A stretch of 64,000 nt of DNA from Lasiosphaeria ovina (lineage: Eukaryota > Ascomycota > Sordariomycetes > Sordariales > Lasiosphaeriaceae). The notes under the pieces are model-generated. The model was not told the origin of the DNA, did no database searches, and saw only the letters and a list, made by a program, of their open reading frames with translations. Positions 45,662 through 57,132 of the stretch are shown here, in pieces (the first letter of the stretch is position 1; every line of letters begins with the position of its first letter). The stretch spans positions 3,425,001-3,489,000 of the forward strand of contig JAULSN010000005.1 of assembly GCA_033439765.1 (NCBI GenBank), read 5' to 3'. The position numbers were made by a program, and so were the translations under genes.

Positions 45662-46547
45662 GGGTAAAAGCTAGTTTCTATGTTTTGGTATCCGTTTAGC
45701 AATCGTGACCTTATTAGGTACATCCAATTAATAGTAGGTCTACGACTCCGGTAACTACAGAATTCTTCTGACTCCGGTAACTAAGATTGCCCTTGGCTGT
45801 TTATCGAACGGAGAGCGGACGGGATCCCGAGTTTTCAGCCAGGTGTGGTCGTATGTGACAGCGTTGGTCGTGGGGAAGGGTTATGCGGGGGGTTGCGGTT
45901 TAGGGAAGGGGGGAGGGAAATTCGGTCGTTATGTTGTATTTCTAGGTAGGTAGATACTTCCAAGCTGTTGCGAAGTAAAGAGGTGGGTAGATTTGGCGTT
46001 TATTGTTGTAGCCTTTTAATGATAAACAATAAAACTTGGGAATGGTGACTAGCAGGGTTGTTATTATCTGTGTTGAAAAGTGAATTTCGAGTGTGATTTA
46101 CGACGGTGAAGACATAGGCTTATCGGTCACCAATGGGATAAACACACTAAAATGAACACATGTGTCATATACAGTGGTAGATACACAGGCGCCTGTAAAC
46201 CAAACACCACGCATGCGTAGTCGAGTTTGCAAAGCTTCAGCTAGCCCCTTTTCGTCTTCTGGACAGACCCAAAGATAGGAGTGATGACTCCTGGCCGCTG
46301 ACGACAAAAACCACCAGCGAGATAGATGCTTGTTTTTCCGCCCATGCTATAGATAGATATCCACACTAATCGTTACAACGGCGCGGCGTGGGGCACACAC
46401 ATACAAAATGTTACAAAGCCCTCCCGCTTCCCGCCACCCGGCGGACCTTCCAGGCGTCTCGACACGAGCAAAGGGCTACCACCGAAGCCACAAGACCCGA
46501 ACGTCATACTTCCATGTAGTAGTTATATTTGTGATATACAGAGAGCC
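45662..46547. other. Spacer between HNH-like pseudogene and uL24m gene
   Basis: No gene is supported. One AGGTAGGTAG motif lies at about 45944-45954. The right 450 bases lie downstream of the uL24m stop codon and probably include its 3' untranslated sequence. Confidence 0.5.
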
Positions 46548-47824
46548 TTATGAGGGCGGGGGGTGATCCGTCGGCCCCTGTGCTGGTTCCAGTGATATTT
46601 GCTCCACGGCAGCCTGAAGCGCACTTAACCGCTTGTCGCTGCGGACGACGCCCGCGGCTCGTGCTGCGGCGAATGTTGTTGGCCTCTCCAGGTTCCTAGC
46701 CATAACCTGGCCGATCTTCTCGAGCATCTCGTCCGTCAGCTGGGGCTGGCCGCGCTCGCGCCGCTGGGCACGCAGCTGTCGGTTGAGCTCCTGCACGGGC
46801 GTCAGCATCGAGTCGGGGCTCTTCTTGCGGGCCTTCTTCTCGGCCTCCTCGGCCTCCTTCTTCGCGATGTACTCGGGGGTGTGGCGGGTGCGGAAGATGC
46901 TGTAGCGGTTGCGGAGCTCGTCGATGACCGTCTCGGGAATGGGCGGCCGCAGCAGGGTAGGCACAAACGTGCGCTCCTCGACGTCGATGCGCAGGGTGTC
47001 GACCGGGTGGTCCTCGAATGTCGGGCGCACCACTTTCGGCCACGGTATGCGCACGTTCAGGCCGGGCACGAGCCGGGCAAACGAGGTGCTGCGCGTCGGC
47101 CTGTCATGTTTGATGCTGACGGGCTTGAGCTCCCGTATCACCACGTCGCGCCACTTGCCCGTCGCCGGGTCCTTGAGCGGGTGTACCAGCCGCACCGCCG
47201 ATATGGGTATCACGCCCTGCATGACCTGGACCGGCGTCTCGCCTTTACTGACCATGAAGTCGGGGATTTGGGTGTTGACCTGGTTGGGAGGCAGGAGGGG
47301 TAAGCAAGTGCGGCGTCTGTGCAGGAGGACATGGACAACCAGCACGGCGTTTAGAGGACTGGGCCTACCTGGAGGGCATTGACGAGCTCGAGGGCCATAA
47401 TGTCCCGCTTGATCTTGTCGATGGCAGCAATCTTGCCCTTGTAGGGACCCTCAATGACGACGACACGGTCGCCGGGTGCCAAACACAGGTTTGTGGTGCC
47501 GCCGGCCCAGGCAGCGCGGGCCTCGCGCTGCTCGTCGGTGATGTCGAGCTGCAGGAGGGCCTGCTGGGCACTGATAGTGCCCCAGTAGTTGCCAAACTTG
47601 TCGACCTTGCCCACGTCGCGGTTCGGGCGGAGGGGCCCCATCTCCCAGTCCTCATGGCGGGCCTTGATGGCGGCTCCGAGCTGCTCGCTGGCATTCCTGC
47701 GCGCCACGACCTTCTCCTTGCGGTTCTTTGCCAATTCGATGCGGTGCGAGATGTGGTCCTCGCGCTTTTTCCGGCGCGCGACCTGGCCCTCGGCCATGCG
47801 CACCCGCCGCAGAAGCTTATCCAT
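46548..47824 (-). CDS. MRPL40: Mitochondrial large-subunit ribosomal protein uL24m
   Basis: Two exons, 47824-47369 and 47279-46548, give 395 residues. This is the mitochondrial counterpart of bacterial L24, an early-assembling large-subunit protein. The KOW motif is at about 115-145 (LAPGDRVVVIEGPYKGKIAA). The N-terminus (MDKLLRRVRMAEGQVARRKK) is Arg/Lys-rich and acid-poor, as a mitochondrial presequence should be. The 89-nt intron (47368-47280) has donor GTAGGC and acceptor ACCAG in phase 0 and joins ELVNALQ to VNTQIPDFMV. C-terminal family-like blocks are VIPISAVRLVHPLKDPATG and FVPTLLRPPIPETVIDELRN; the last 120 residues are a Lys/Glu-rich extension. The start at 47824 was chosen because the 43 open codons before it are Pro/Arg leader-like sequence. 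Confidence 0.91.
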
Positions 47825-50800
47825 CGCGCCTCTCTTCTCTTCTCGCGTACGCGTACGCGTACCCTGCCCTCCTGAGCTCGGTCGGCTGGGTGGACGGTCG
47901 GGTCGGGGAGGTGGTGAGGTGGTGTTGTTTTTATCGGCTCGACTGTCACTCAATCGCCCATTTCGAGCTTCGATGGATGATGGCCTCGAGATTTGAGGTC
48001 AAAAAGCTACCACGACCAATTGGATCTTTAGGCTGCCCAAAATTTTTGCGGCTGTCCGGTTACGGTCGGCAGCTGGCAATCTTGTCGAGGCCCGGGCTGC
48101 TGTGCTGATGCTACTCAGTACGTACCTGGGGTTGGGGTTAGCCCCACCCTTTTTGAACTGCAGCTGGCGTGCCGCCCGAGCTCGCTCTGGGAGTCTCGGA
48201 GCTCGGCTGGTCGGCCTGCCTAGTCCTTCAACCGGTTGCGAATGACATGACAGATGCAAGACGGAAGCCATGCGATGGATTTGTTTTGTGCGCAAACAAC
48301 ATCCGGTAGCCATTAGCACACAGTCATGCGCTCACCTGAATTCTAGTTGCATGCAAACGAAAACAACAACAACATCATGTCACTCTGCGTCGTCCATCAT
48401 CTCCACACGCAGCAACAATCTCCAGCGAGTTGATAGCAGACACGCCGTGCTGCAAAAGAGGTGGGTCTGGACTCTGAACGCCTGCAGGTCTTTGGGTCCG
48501 CGAAACGCAATAATGAAAGCCACATCTCGCTCGTGCATCCAATGATGCCAATCGGCTGACTGCACCCGTCTGTATGAGGCTGACAACCAGCGGACGAGCC
48601 ATCCTGTCGTTTGCTTGCTGCGGCTGCGGCTCTTCCTTTGCGCAAGGCAAGCCCCAAAAGTCCTAGAAATCGTAGGACTTCCTCTGCGGCCCACTCCGGC
48701 TTTGCAACACGAGCGAGACCAGCTGGTTTTGCATGTGGGGGTTGCCATCTGTCAGTCAGCTGCGACCACCGTGCAACAGCCTGACTCTTTCGAGCAGATG
48801 CCACTGCCAGAGGGAAGCCCCGCCAGGGAGGTCTCCAATGCAGCTGACGCCACCTGGACTGTCCTTGTCCTCGGGCTGGCCTGCTTGTGGTCGGCCGCCT
48901 GAAAAGACACCCGGCACTGCATTTAACATCCTTTCTATGACTTTTCGTCCGATGAACCGGCCTAATATCCTACGGAACAAGGAGGCTACAAGTCCTAACC
49001 ACCTTTACAGTCCGTACGGTGCACTGTACTCGCTATGTAAGCGCCCAGTTAACGGAATACAGTATGTAATACCTGGCAGGTAATGTATCTGCAGTTACGG
49101 ATACAGTTCAATTGTGTTTAATTGTTAGTGCTATACCTTATTTCTGACCGTTACGTTTTCAACCTCTTCATCTTTACACTACAACATCATATAGTCACCT
49201 CTAATTAAAAAGGCATGGACAAGGTTGTTGCAAGATTCTCTAGAAATTCCTCTCCTGTCCCACCGTTCAAGACCACTCTTCTGGCTATAGAACCGTGAAG
49301 TTCCACAACTTTGGACAAGAACCCCTATTCGCAGAGCCAATCTAGCTAGCAAACAGCCCGGCCGGATTGTAACGTGTGTACGTAGGCCGGCAGCACCCCG
49401 GACCCGCCCATTTCGATTGCCCACCAGGTGACCGCGTCTTCTTCGTCTCCGTCTCCAGGAGGACCCCGCCGCGAGGCAGGAACGAAAAGCCGGTCCCTTG
49501 AGTTGATGTGGCATGCATGTCAGCACTTAACTTTGGGGTACTGTACGAGACGCCTAAGGGCAAGGACTGCGACGCGAGTTAGAGTCAGGACGTTTCGGAG
49601 TGGCAGGTATCTGCCTGTTTCCGTCCAGGAACGACACAAGGCAAACTCGCCCCCGCGTCTCGCTTCCAATGTCATTCACTCAAATGCGGCAACTCGCCTT
49701 GGCAACTACGCAGTAGACGGAAGGGAGCGACCCTCTCTCACATGCAACCGCCGCTACGTAGGTATGTAGATTACAGATCAGCAAATGTCTTGATCTGCTA
49801 CGTGGGTGTTCGTATCTCGGCACCACCTCAGGCCTTGGGTGGCGGGGAGCGGACCGCAGCTCATCAAAGAGACCGCTGAAGACACCACTTTCCAGGGGTG
49901 GCAGTCGCCTGCAGGTTCGGGCCAGACTGCCGGTCTAACCGCCGATCGACAGCGAGCCAGCAGCCTCTGCAACCATCACCGCTGCTTGGTGGCCAGCACG
50001 CACGGAAACGTCCTATAATGCTGGCAGCCTCACTAGAGAAAGCCACAAGCCGTAACAAGCCAGGGATACATCAGAGCCACTTTCGTATGTTCATACATAA
50101 CTTGCCTTATCAATTCCTGCGTAGCTCTCCGCCTGGCTGCTCGAGGTACGGAGTACCTAACCCTGCACAGAACTATTCACGTACATCCAATTAGTAATTG
50201 TGTCTATCATCCCATTGCCCTAGACAGGTAACTGCCTATCAGGTAGCCTGAATGTCTGAAGTACCAAAGGTCTGGGGATTTGCATTGCGGGAAAGCCTTG
50301 TCGGAAGGACGGATACGGTGCAGCCGGTAGAGACCGCTGGACTGGGCGCAGGACGATTGAAATCAAGAAGTCGTGAAAAGCTACCTCAGGTACTCTGCAA
50401 AGGCACGCGACAGTGTGTCCATTCCCTGTGCAAGGCCACCAGAAACAGAAACAGGGTTAGCCAGGCGCAATGCAGGCGAGGTGGTTCCAGGTTCCATTCC
50501 GTGTTGGCACTGCACTGACGCTCGAATGTATGCTGCGAACTGGAAGGTCCCGTCAGGAAGGCGAGCAGGGCAGGTCCAGGTTCCATTGTTGATGCTTGAC
50601 GCTGGACAGGCACTGAGACTGAGGTGGACGCTTGACGCTTGACGGGACGCCTGGGGCGACCTGCCCTGCCTGGCCCAGCAGCAGCAGGCCCCTCCCCCAA
50701 TCTTTTGGCCACTCAGAAGGCCCCGACCACAACGCGCCATCTGTCTTCCATCTTCTTTCCCGGCCTCCCCCCCAAACGCACTGTTGCCCTGTCTCTGTCG

Positions 50801-51084
50801 TCAATTGCTTCGGCTTGCCTTCTTCTCCTTTCCCATTTCCTGCACGCTCACCTTGCACCTCGCACCCGTCCATCTCTCTCCATTTCCGTTTCTGCCTCCG
50901 CCCGCCTCCCAAGACTTGAGCAGGCGATTAGTAACGCCTTCCGCCTTTTCCTGCATCGCCTGCGACCTTCCGACAGCCGCGTCCTCAAAATCCTGCTGCC
51001 CGGCTCGTCAACTCGATCCTCCGCCGACCACCACCACCACCAGCTCTCCCAGCTAGCTCCCCATTCCGGGTCCAGCCAGCAACC
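47825..51084. other. Intergenic spacer, 3.3 kb, and RHO1 leader
   Basis: No gene is supported. Open frames of 60-135 codons overlap at 48380-48900 and 49178-49770 on both strands with no motif. The last 350 bases before 51085 are C/T-rich with almost no purine runs, fitting the RHO1 promoter and 5' leader. Confidence 0.5.
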
Positions 51085-52195
51085 ATGTCGGCCGAACTTC
51101 GTCGGAAGCTTGTCATCGTCGGCGATGGTGCCTGCGGAAAGACCTGTCTTTTGATGTACGTGATTCCCTCCTTTTTCCCCCCACTCCGCGTCTTAAATCT
51201 CCCGTGCCGCTCGTTCACTTGGTGCCGCTTTACCCCGTATCGTCATCGCCGCCCTGCTGACTCTGCTCTCACCACAGTGTTTTCTCCAAGGGAACTTTCC
51301 CCGAGGTTAGTTCTGGCTGTCCCGTCGATTGCCCTTCGTGATATTTTTTTTCGCGGCTCCGACCTCCGGCGATGGCTCCGGGCTATGTGTAGACAGTTTC
51401 CCTCTCGCTTCAGCCTCGGCCTCGGAGCCTATCGCTTTCGTTACATCCCCGATGTTCGACAAAGGCAGCAGCCGGCCGCATCAGCTCTCGCTCGGTTGGG
51501 TTTTCCCGTCAGCCAGAATAAATAATACTAACGCCTCTGCGTGCAGGTCTATGTCCCTACTGTCTTTGAGAACTACGTTGCCGATGTCGAGGTGGACGGC
51601 AGACAGGTCGAGCTTGCGCTATGGGATACGGCCGGTCAGGAGGACTACGACCGTCTTCGGCCTCTGTCCTACCCCGACTCCCACGTCGTCCTAATTTGCT
51701 TTGCCATCGATTCCCCCGACTCGCTCGACAATGTGGAAGAGAAGGTCAGCGCTTGCCCCCCTTCGCTGCAGCGGCCGATGGCATATCCTGCCTTCCCGCG
51801 CTGGTTCGAAATATGCTAACCTATCTGGTAAAATACAGTGGTACGCCGAAGTGCAGCACTTCTGCCGTGACGTGCCGATAATCCTTGTCGGATGCAAGAT
51901 GGATCTGCGTTACGACCCCAAGACGGTTGAGGAGCTCCGCAAAATCAACCAGGCCCCCGTTACTCCCGAAAGGGTAAGTGAGGCCGTGTTGTGTGAATGT
52001 CTAGGCGTCCAAGCGCAGTCTGCTGACAAAATGACACGACTACAGGGACAGAAGATCTCGGACAAGATTGGCGCCCACAAGTATCTCGAGTGCTCGGCCA
52101 AGACCAACACCAACGTCCGTGATGTCTTTGAGCATGCCACACGGGCCGCGCTTTGCAAGAAGACCAAGTCCAAAAAGGGTTGCAAGGTCTTCTAA
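51085..52195 (+). CDS. RHO1: Rho1-type small GTPase
   Basis: Five exons, 51085-51155, 51278-51305, 51547-51744, 51839-51973 and 52046-52195, give 193 residues, the family length. Rho1 is the membrane switch that activates beta-1,3-glucan synthase, protein kinase C and actin control in fungi. Present are the P-loop GDGACGKT (13-20), switch I with [10 protein letters not shown] (Thr38), switch II with [19 protein letters not shown] (Gln64), the guanine-specificity element CKMD (about 117-120) and ECSAK (about 160). The C-terminus is a Lys-rich patch followed by the CAAX box CKVF, so the protein should be prenylated. Introns are 122, 241, 94 and 72 nt; all junctions fall on exact GT...AG sites and restore conserved sequence. 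The second exon has only 28 bases. CKVF and several substitutions ([26 protein letters not shown]) are unlike the Rho1 sequences I remember, so a divergent paralogue is possible. Confidence 0.93.
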
Positions 52196-54091
52196 ATCCA
52201 ACATGGATCAACTCCCTCTATCGTCCCTCCCTTTGAGAAACCGCCTTGTCGTCAATTCCGCCGCTGTCAGCACTGTCGCCGTGGGGAGTGATGTGGTGGG
52301 AGGGGAGGGTTGGGAGGAAACCGCTCGGGACCGCAATATCTCTCCATGGATGAGGGCGGGTAATGCGGACAGATCCGGGCCACATTTATCAACAGCCCTG
52401 GTTGGGATTTTGACCACTATCGTCTTCAGGTCCATGTGTCTGCCTGCCGATGCCTCTCCCAGTCACGGTGCACTACATTCGGATCTCTATTTCCACCCCC
52501 ATTATTTCCCCCCTTTCCTCAATTTTCTCCCACTGTACGGACGGTGTGTCTCCTTGGCAGGTTTGGGCTTGTGGTTTGGGCTTCTTCTCATGGTGGGCAA
52601 ATCAGTCAACTTTTTTCTCTTTCCCCTCCCCCTCCCTGTCTGGGGTCCTTTGGGGGGCCAGGAATTCCGACTTGGGGGGTTCTTATCTGTGTGTGTTGGT
52701 CGTCGGCTCGGCTGGTATTGGCGGTTGATTTTCTCTCTCTCATTTTCTTGATCGCAAACCTCAGGTACTGATAAGACGAGAAACACACGCGAATTATTTA
52801 TCTGTGTTTTTTTCCTTTCTACTATTTTCTTGCCATCCTTTTTTATCCTCTCTCATATGGACCCAGATATATTAGTGAAGCGTGTGTGCGGGGGGTGTAG
52901 CTGTAGCAGTAGTGAGCGGAATTGGACTATTTTGAGGGGGTTGTCGGTAGCTTTACTTGGAAGAATGAAAGAGAGACACCTTAGGAGAGAATGGAAGTTG
53001 CTGGTGCTCTTGATTCCTGGGTGGGTGGGAAGCGAGTTGTGATATGTCTGCCCTATTTGTGTGTGTCTCGGCTTGTTTGGTACTTGTTGATGTTGGTCCT
53101 AGTTGCCACGGTCCTTTTAGACATGTCCTCCCATCCTCCCATATCTTGTTTTGCAGAGGTCTGCTGGTCCGCACGCTGCCTTGCTTTGGGTTATTGGAAT
53201 GACGGGCGAGATAGACTTGGCTTCGTAGCGGTTTAGGCTCGGCCAGATCCCTCTCGCTGTGTCGAGAACAATGGGGGGGGGGGGGGTTCCTTGCTGCTCT
53301 GCTACCTGTTTGTCTATCTCTGGATACTCCCTGTGCCCTTGCGTGGCCGGGGGTGGGGGGGTTCAATACGAGGGAATGGTTACGGCGATTCTCTGGGAAT
53401 AGGATACCCATATAGGTGGCTCCCTACTACGCAAATCCGGGCCACGCGTGGAATTCATACCAGCCGTTGTTGTTGTATTCGTTTAACTTCTCGGGGGGCC
53501 GAAGATCCCCAGAGGGTCTACACCTGTGAGGACATGCTATGCAAGGATTTACGTACAATAGGCCTGAGGCCATTCCCAGCCCAGAAAGCAAACTAAGGCA
53601 ATAACTTAGCCAGTCGGTAGAGTAGGACTGCCTTCAAACCGTCACCCCTAGAGTGCATACCAGCGGTACAATAACAAGCACAGCAACATGCTGATTATAT
53701 CGTACTTTACGAACACAAGCCGTGCAGAGAGACAGGGGGAAGCAGACGAGAGCAAATGATAGTCATGGCTCGCACAGTTCTCACCGGCCTCACCCCATAA
53801 CCGGGGAAGACGACTAGCTAGCTGCCTGGCTCAAATAGATAGGTAAGTACCTGGACCAAAAAAAGATGCAATTCCCCCATGGTAAGACTTGATGAAAAAC
53901 CGCCGCACTAATCATCCCATCCACGCCGAGCGACGTTGGCCCGTCCTTCCTACCGCTCCCTCCCGCGAACTTGCAGCTCTACATCCCGCCCCCGCCGCCT
54001 ACAGATGGACACGACGGCGGAGAGAGAGCGAGTGAGTGAGTGGGCAGAGGGAAGGAGAGAGAGAGAGAGACGGCGGTGGCTTGCTGGGCTT
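52196..54091. other. RHO1 3' side and spacer
   Basis: The first kilobase after the RHO1 stop is T-rich with weak coding potential and probably contains the 3' untranslated region. A 14-G run lies at 53273-53286. A GA patch lies at 54054-54071. No gene is supported. Confidence 0.5.
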
Positions 54092-54439
54092 TCAGTTGGG
54101 GCACGACTGTTTCCAGGGGTTGTTAGTCTTGATTTCCTCGCCCTTGGAAGGGGGTAGGACATGGTTGGGGGGGGCGATTGCTAGGGAGAAGAAAGCGAAG
54201 CAGGGTAGGGTAGTCAACAAGGCAGATAGGTGGTGATTATCCTTGTTGTTTCAACACTCTCCGATCCTGGCTGAGGAGCAAGCAGCCATATGCCGAGACT
54301 ACGAGAGTTTGGAGGAAGGAAACGGGGACTGAGGAGGAGGTGGTGGTGGTGGTGATGGTTGACTTACAGCTCCGCAGGAACCGCACGTCTTGCCAGACGC
54401 ACCGTCGGCTCCGCACTTGGGGCAGGCGCTTCCGTGCAT
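54092..54439 (-). CDS. Candidate tiny Cys-rich metallothionein-like peptide
   Basis: Two exons are proposed: 54439-54368 (24 codons) and 54106-54092 (4 codons plus stop), giving 28 residues. The first exon reads MHGSACPKCGADGASG then KTCGSCGA; the second gives SCPN and stop. Five Cys occur as CPKC, CGSC and a final SC, all in CxxC-like spacing and with Gly/Ala/Ser between, as in small fungal metallothioneins or a minimal zinc knuckle. The donor GTAAGT is perfect, and the 261-nt intron ends with branch GACTAAC 15 bases before CAG. The join is in phase 0 and ends four codons later. The gene is far too short for an ordinary frame search, and the case rests on composition plus splice signals. A metal-binding role is inference, and an accidental combination cannot be excluded. 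It lies convergent to RHO1. Confidence 0.55.
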
Positions 54440-55098
54440 GATGACGATGATGGCTTCCTGTTCTTACTGGAGAGTTCCGCAGGGATGTATGATAGATGGA
54501 CAATCCGAAGCTTTTTTTTCTTCCTGAATACGAAGTGCTTTGGTGGAAAGTGTAGACCTCGGGGCGTTGAGCTGAGAACGAGGTAGACGAAGAAGAGGGG
54601 TAGCCGATCGAGGGAGCGGGGAAGCGACGAAGACGAGGAGGAGGCTCTCACATATATACACCTATGCACTCACCCACCTGTCTACATACCTTACTTGCAG
54701 TAGCATATAATATCCCGATTTATATATATACACACGTGTATACCAGGTAGGTAGTAGAGAACCGGACCCCACGCACCTGTTCCCTCAGAGGCAGAGCGAG
54801 AGGTATCCCGTCTGCGGGAGCGTATCCCTAGCTCTCCACTACCTTACCTTACCTTGCTTTGCTAGGTCACGCGAGGGGCCACCACCACCCATCTTTTACG
54901 TCCGCTGTTGGCATTAGCAGTTATTTCCAGTTGCACATTCGTCTGAAACATGCATGCATGAATGCACCGCACCCATTCAGACGCGCGCAGATATCCCGTA
55001 GGACTAACGAAGGGAAGGGGCGAGAAGCCGCCATAGCCATGGAAAGCGCACCTTCCACTTACACCCGCACCCTACGGACCTACCACACAAAGCACCCA

Positions 55099-55147
<49 letters not shown>

Positions 55148-57132
55148 TCACACTCACACAACCCACCCCGCCTGCCCGCCCGCCTCCACACACCACCCGA
55201 CAAGGCAAGTGACCACCAGGCGGGCAGTGATAAGACGAAGCCAAGCGCACACACACGTGCCTTTAGGTAGCGCAAGTCGTCGTGCGTGCTCCACAGCAAG
55301 CAAGCGAGCACGAGTTGCCTTGTTCGTCTGCATTGCGCGGCAGCCGCTCGGCAGATGTGCAAGAGGCCTAGCCTCTCGTATGTGTGTACTCATCCCGTTT
55401 CTGTAGTAGGTAAGGTATGCATTTGTCGAACTTCTTGTCGGGTTGGTTATGTGGTTTGCTCTCAAAATCCCCTGCGTGGAAAATGATAGCATGCGACTCG
55501 GAAGCGGAACCGGTGAACTCGTATTATCATAGAGAAACATCAAATACCTAGGTGTGTGCTGCCTACCGAATGAGCTATTCTATCCGATTACATGGGAAGT
55601 TCCATCTCCCTGGCCCAAAACAGATGACTACCTACTGCTATAGATGCTACACACTTATCCGGATACTATATTTCACTAACAAGCGTCCAAGACCACAACT
55701 CGGCCCAGACAAAGAAATGGTCGTGCTGCCCGCACACACCAAAAAGAAGGGAAAAAAATCAACATGCCGCCACAAGCGCGCTGTGTCGGTCAGTTGGGGC
55801 ATATTCGAGGTAGGCGTGATTTGGAGGGAGAAGTTGAGTACACATTCTGAATATATTTCAGCCGAGGTGGGTAGGTCGAGTGATGAAGTGATGGAGTGAT
55901 GGAGATAGTTAGGCTATACCTCGAGATGAATGATTCTCGGGGCGACTTTATATCTTTTCTAGAACACTGCCACCTTCATAGAGTCCCAATAACTCCGCCA
56001 TGAGGAAGGGGTACCGGTCAAAGGCGAGGGTTGCTCCCTCAAGTTGGTTCGTTGAATTATAGGGAGATAATTTGGGTCTCCTCTGCTCAAGTCCCTTCGG
56101 AATCTCAAGGCAACACCCCCTGCCAGCCCATCAACAACTTCCTTGCCCAGGCAGGCGTTCTACACTCGATACATCTTGTCCATGTGGCGCGGCGAGCGAC
56201 CTTTGGCTGGCCAAGCACAATGCCGGTTGTGTCATGGTATCAACTGCCACTGGCATCCAAAACTCGGTGTGGCGGACAATACACCGAAGCGATTATCTAA
56301 GAGCTCGTGAATCACCTCGTGTACGGCTTCTCGCCGGCCCCCCAGCTCCAGGCCTGACGGGTCTCTGAGCCCCAACAACACAGTAGTTCCTTCACTTCTG
56401 TGTCAGTGTCAAGCGCTTCACGGCTAGCTATCTGGCTAGTTTCTGAAGAGAAGGGACACGCTTGAAAGGGGAGGTACGGTAGGAAGTGCCGACTGACGTC
56501 TTCCAGCATCCAGGCCGTCCTGGTCTGCCAGCTCCGTCTCTGACCCAATCAAAACATGGCGTCAAATCCCGACAGACTGGTACCCGTCCATGTTCCTCGA
56601 AACAGTATTGGCTCAAATCGGCAATCGCCTAGTCAAGCTCTACACCGAGGCGAGGCGGTCAACAAACACAACAACTCTCCCTAAAAGGAATAACTACCAA
56701 CTTCGTAGAATTCGAGTGGTGCGACCAAGTTGCTCTGCCCATAACCACTTTGTTTATCCTTACCTCTGCGTAACGCTGTTAAAGTTACTCTGCAACCCCC
56801 CCCCCCTTCTTAACTTTGGAGAAACGGTAGAGGCAGGCAGTCATTTACTCCCACACTTTTTCGAGACGGACGCCGATGACATTCTCGACGAAGTCTTCAA
56901 TGAAATCGGCGACTACATCCACAGCCCAGTCGATAGGTTTATGGTCAGATACTTTGCCAGGTTCGACTCGGTCCTCCAGGACACCGTGGCTGGAATAATA
57001 GCTCGTGACTGCTACCCGTTTTCACTGCCACGTCGTCCGTCTGTCCAGGACTTCCTTGCCTGGTTCTCTGCCCTGTCGCTGGAGGAGGTAGACGGCGCCC
57101 GGGCTACCTGGCATGCATGCTGCCACGCACCA
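54440..57132. other. Intergenic spacer, 2.7 kb
   Basis: Upstream side of the Cys-rich peptide gene and flank of the kinase pseudogene. Contains AGGTAGGTAG (54746-54755), CTACCTTACCTTACCTT (54838-54855) and the CA tract. From 56590 to 57132 a plus-strand frame reads FETDADDILDEVFNEIGDYI and IIARDCYPFSLPRRPSVQDF (about 56861-57060), coding-like, and may be the lost N-terminal part of the kinase-like gene in another frame. Confidence 0.45.
55100..55144. repeat. (CA)n microsatellite
   Basis: About 22 uninterrupted CA units. Confidence 0.95.

Noticed and set aside
53601..53660. tRNA-like A-box sequence (TTAGCCAGTCGGTAGAGTA)
   Set aside because: The A-box resembles a tRNA, but no anticodon arm, B-box (GGTTCRANYCC) or acceptor pairing follows.
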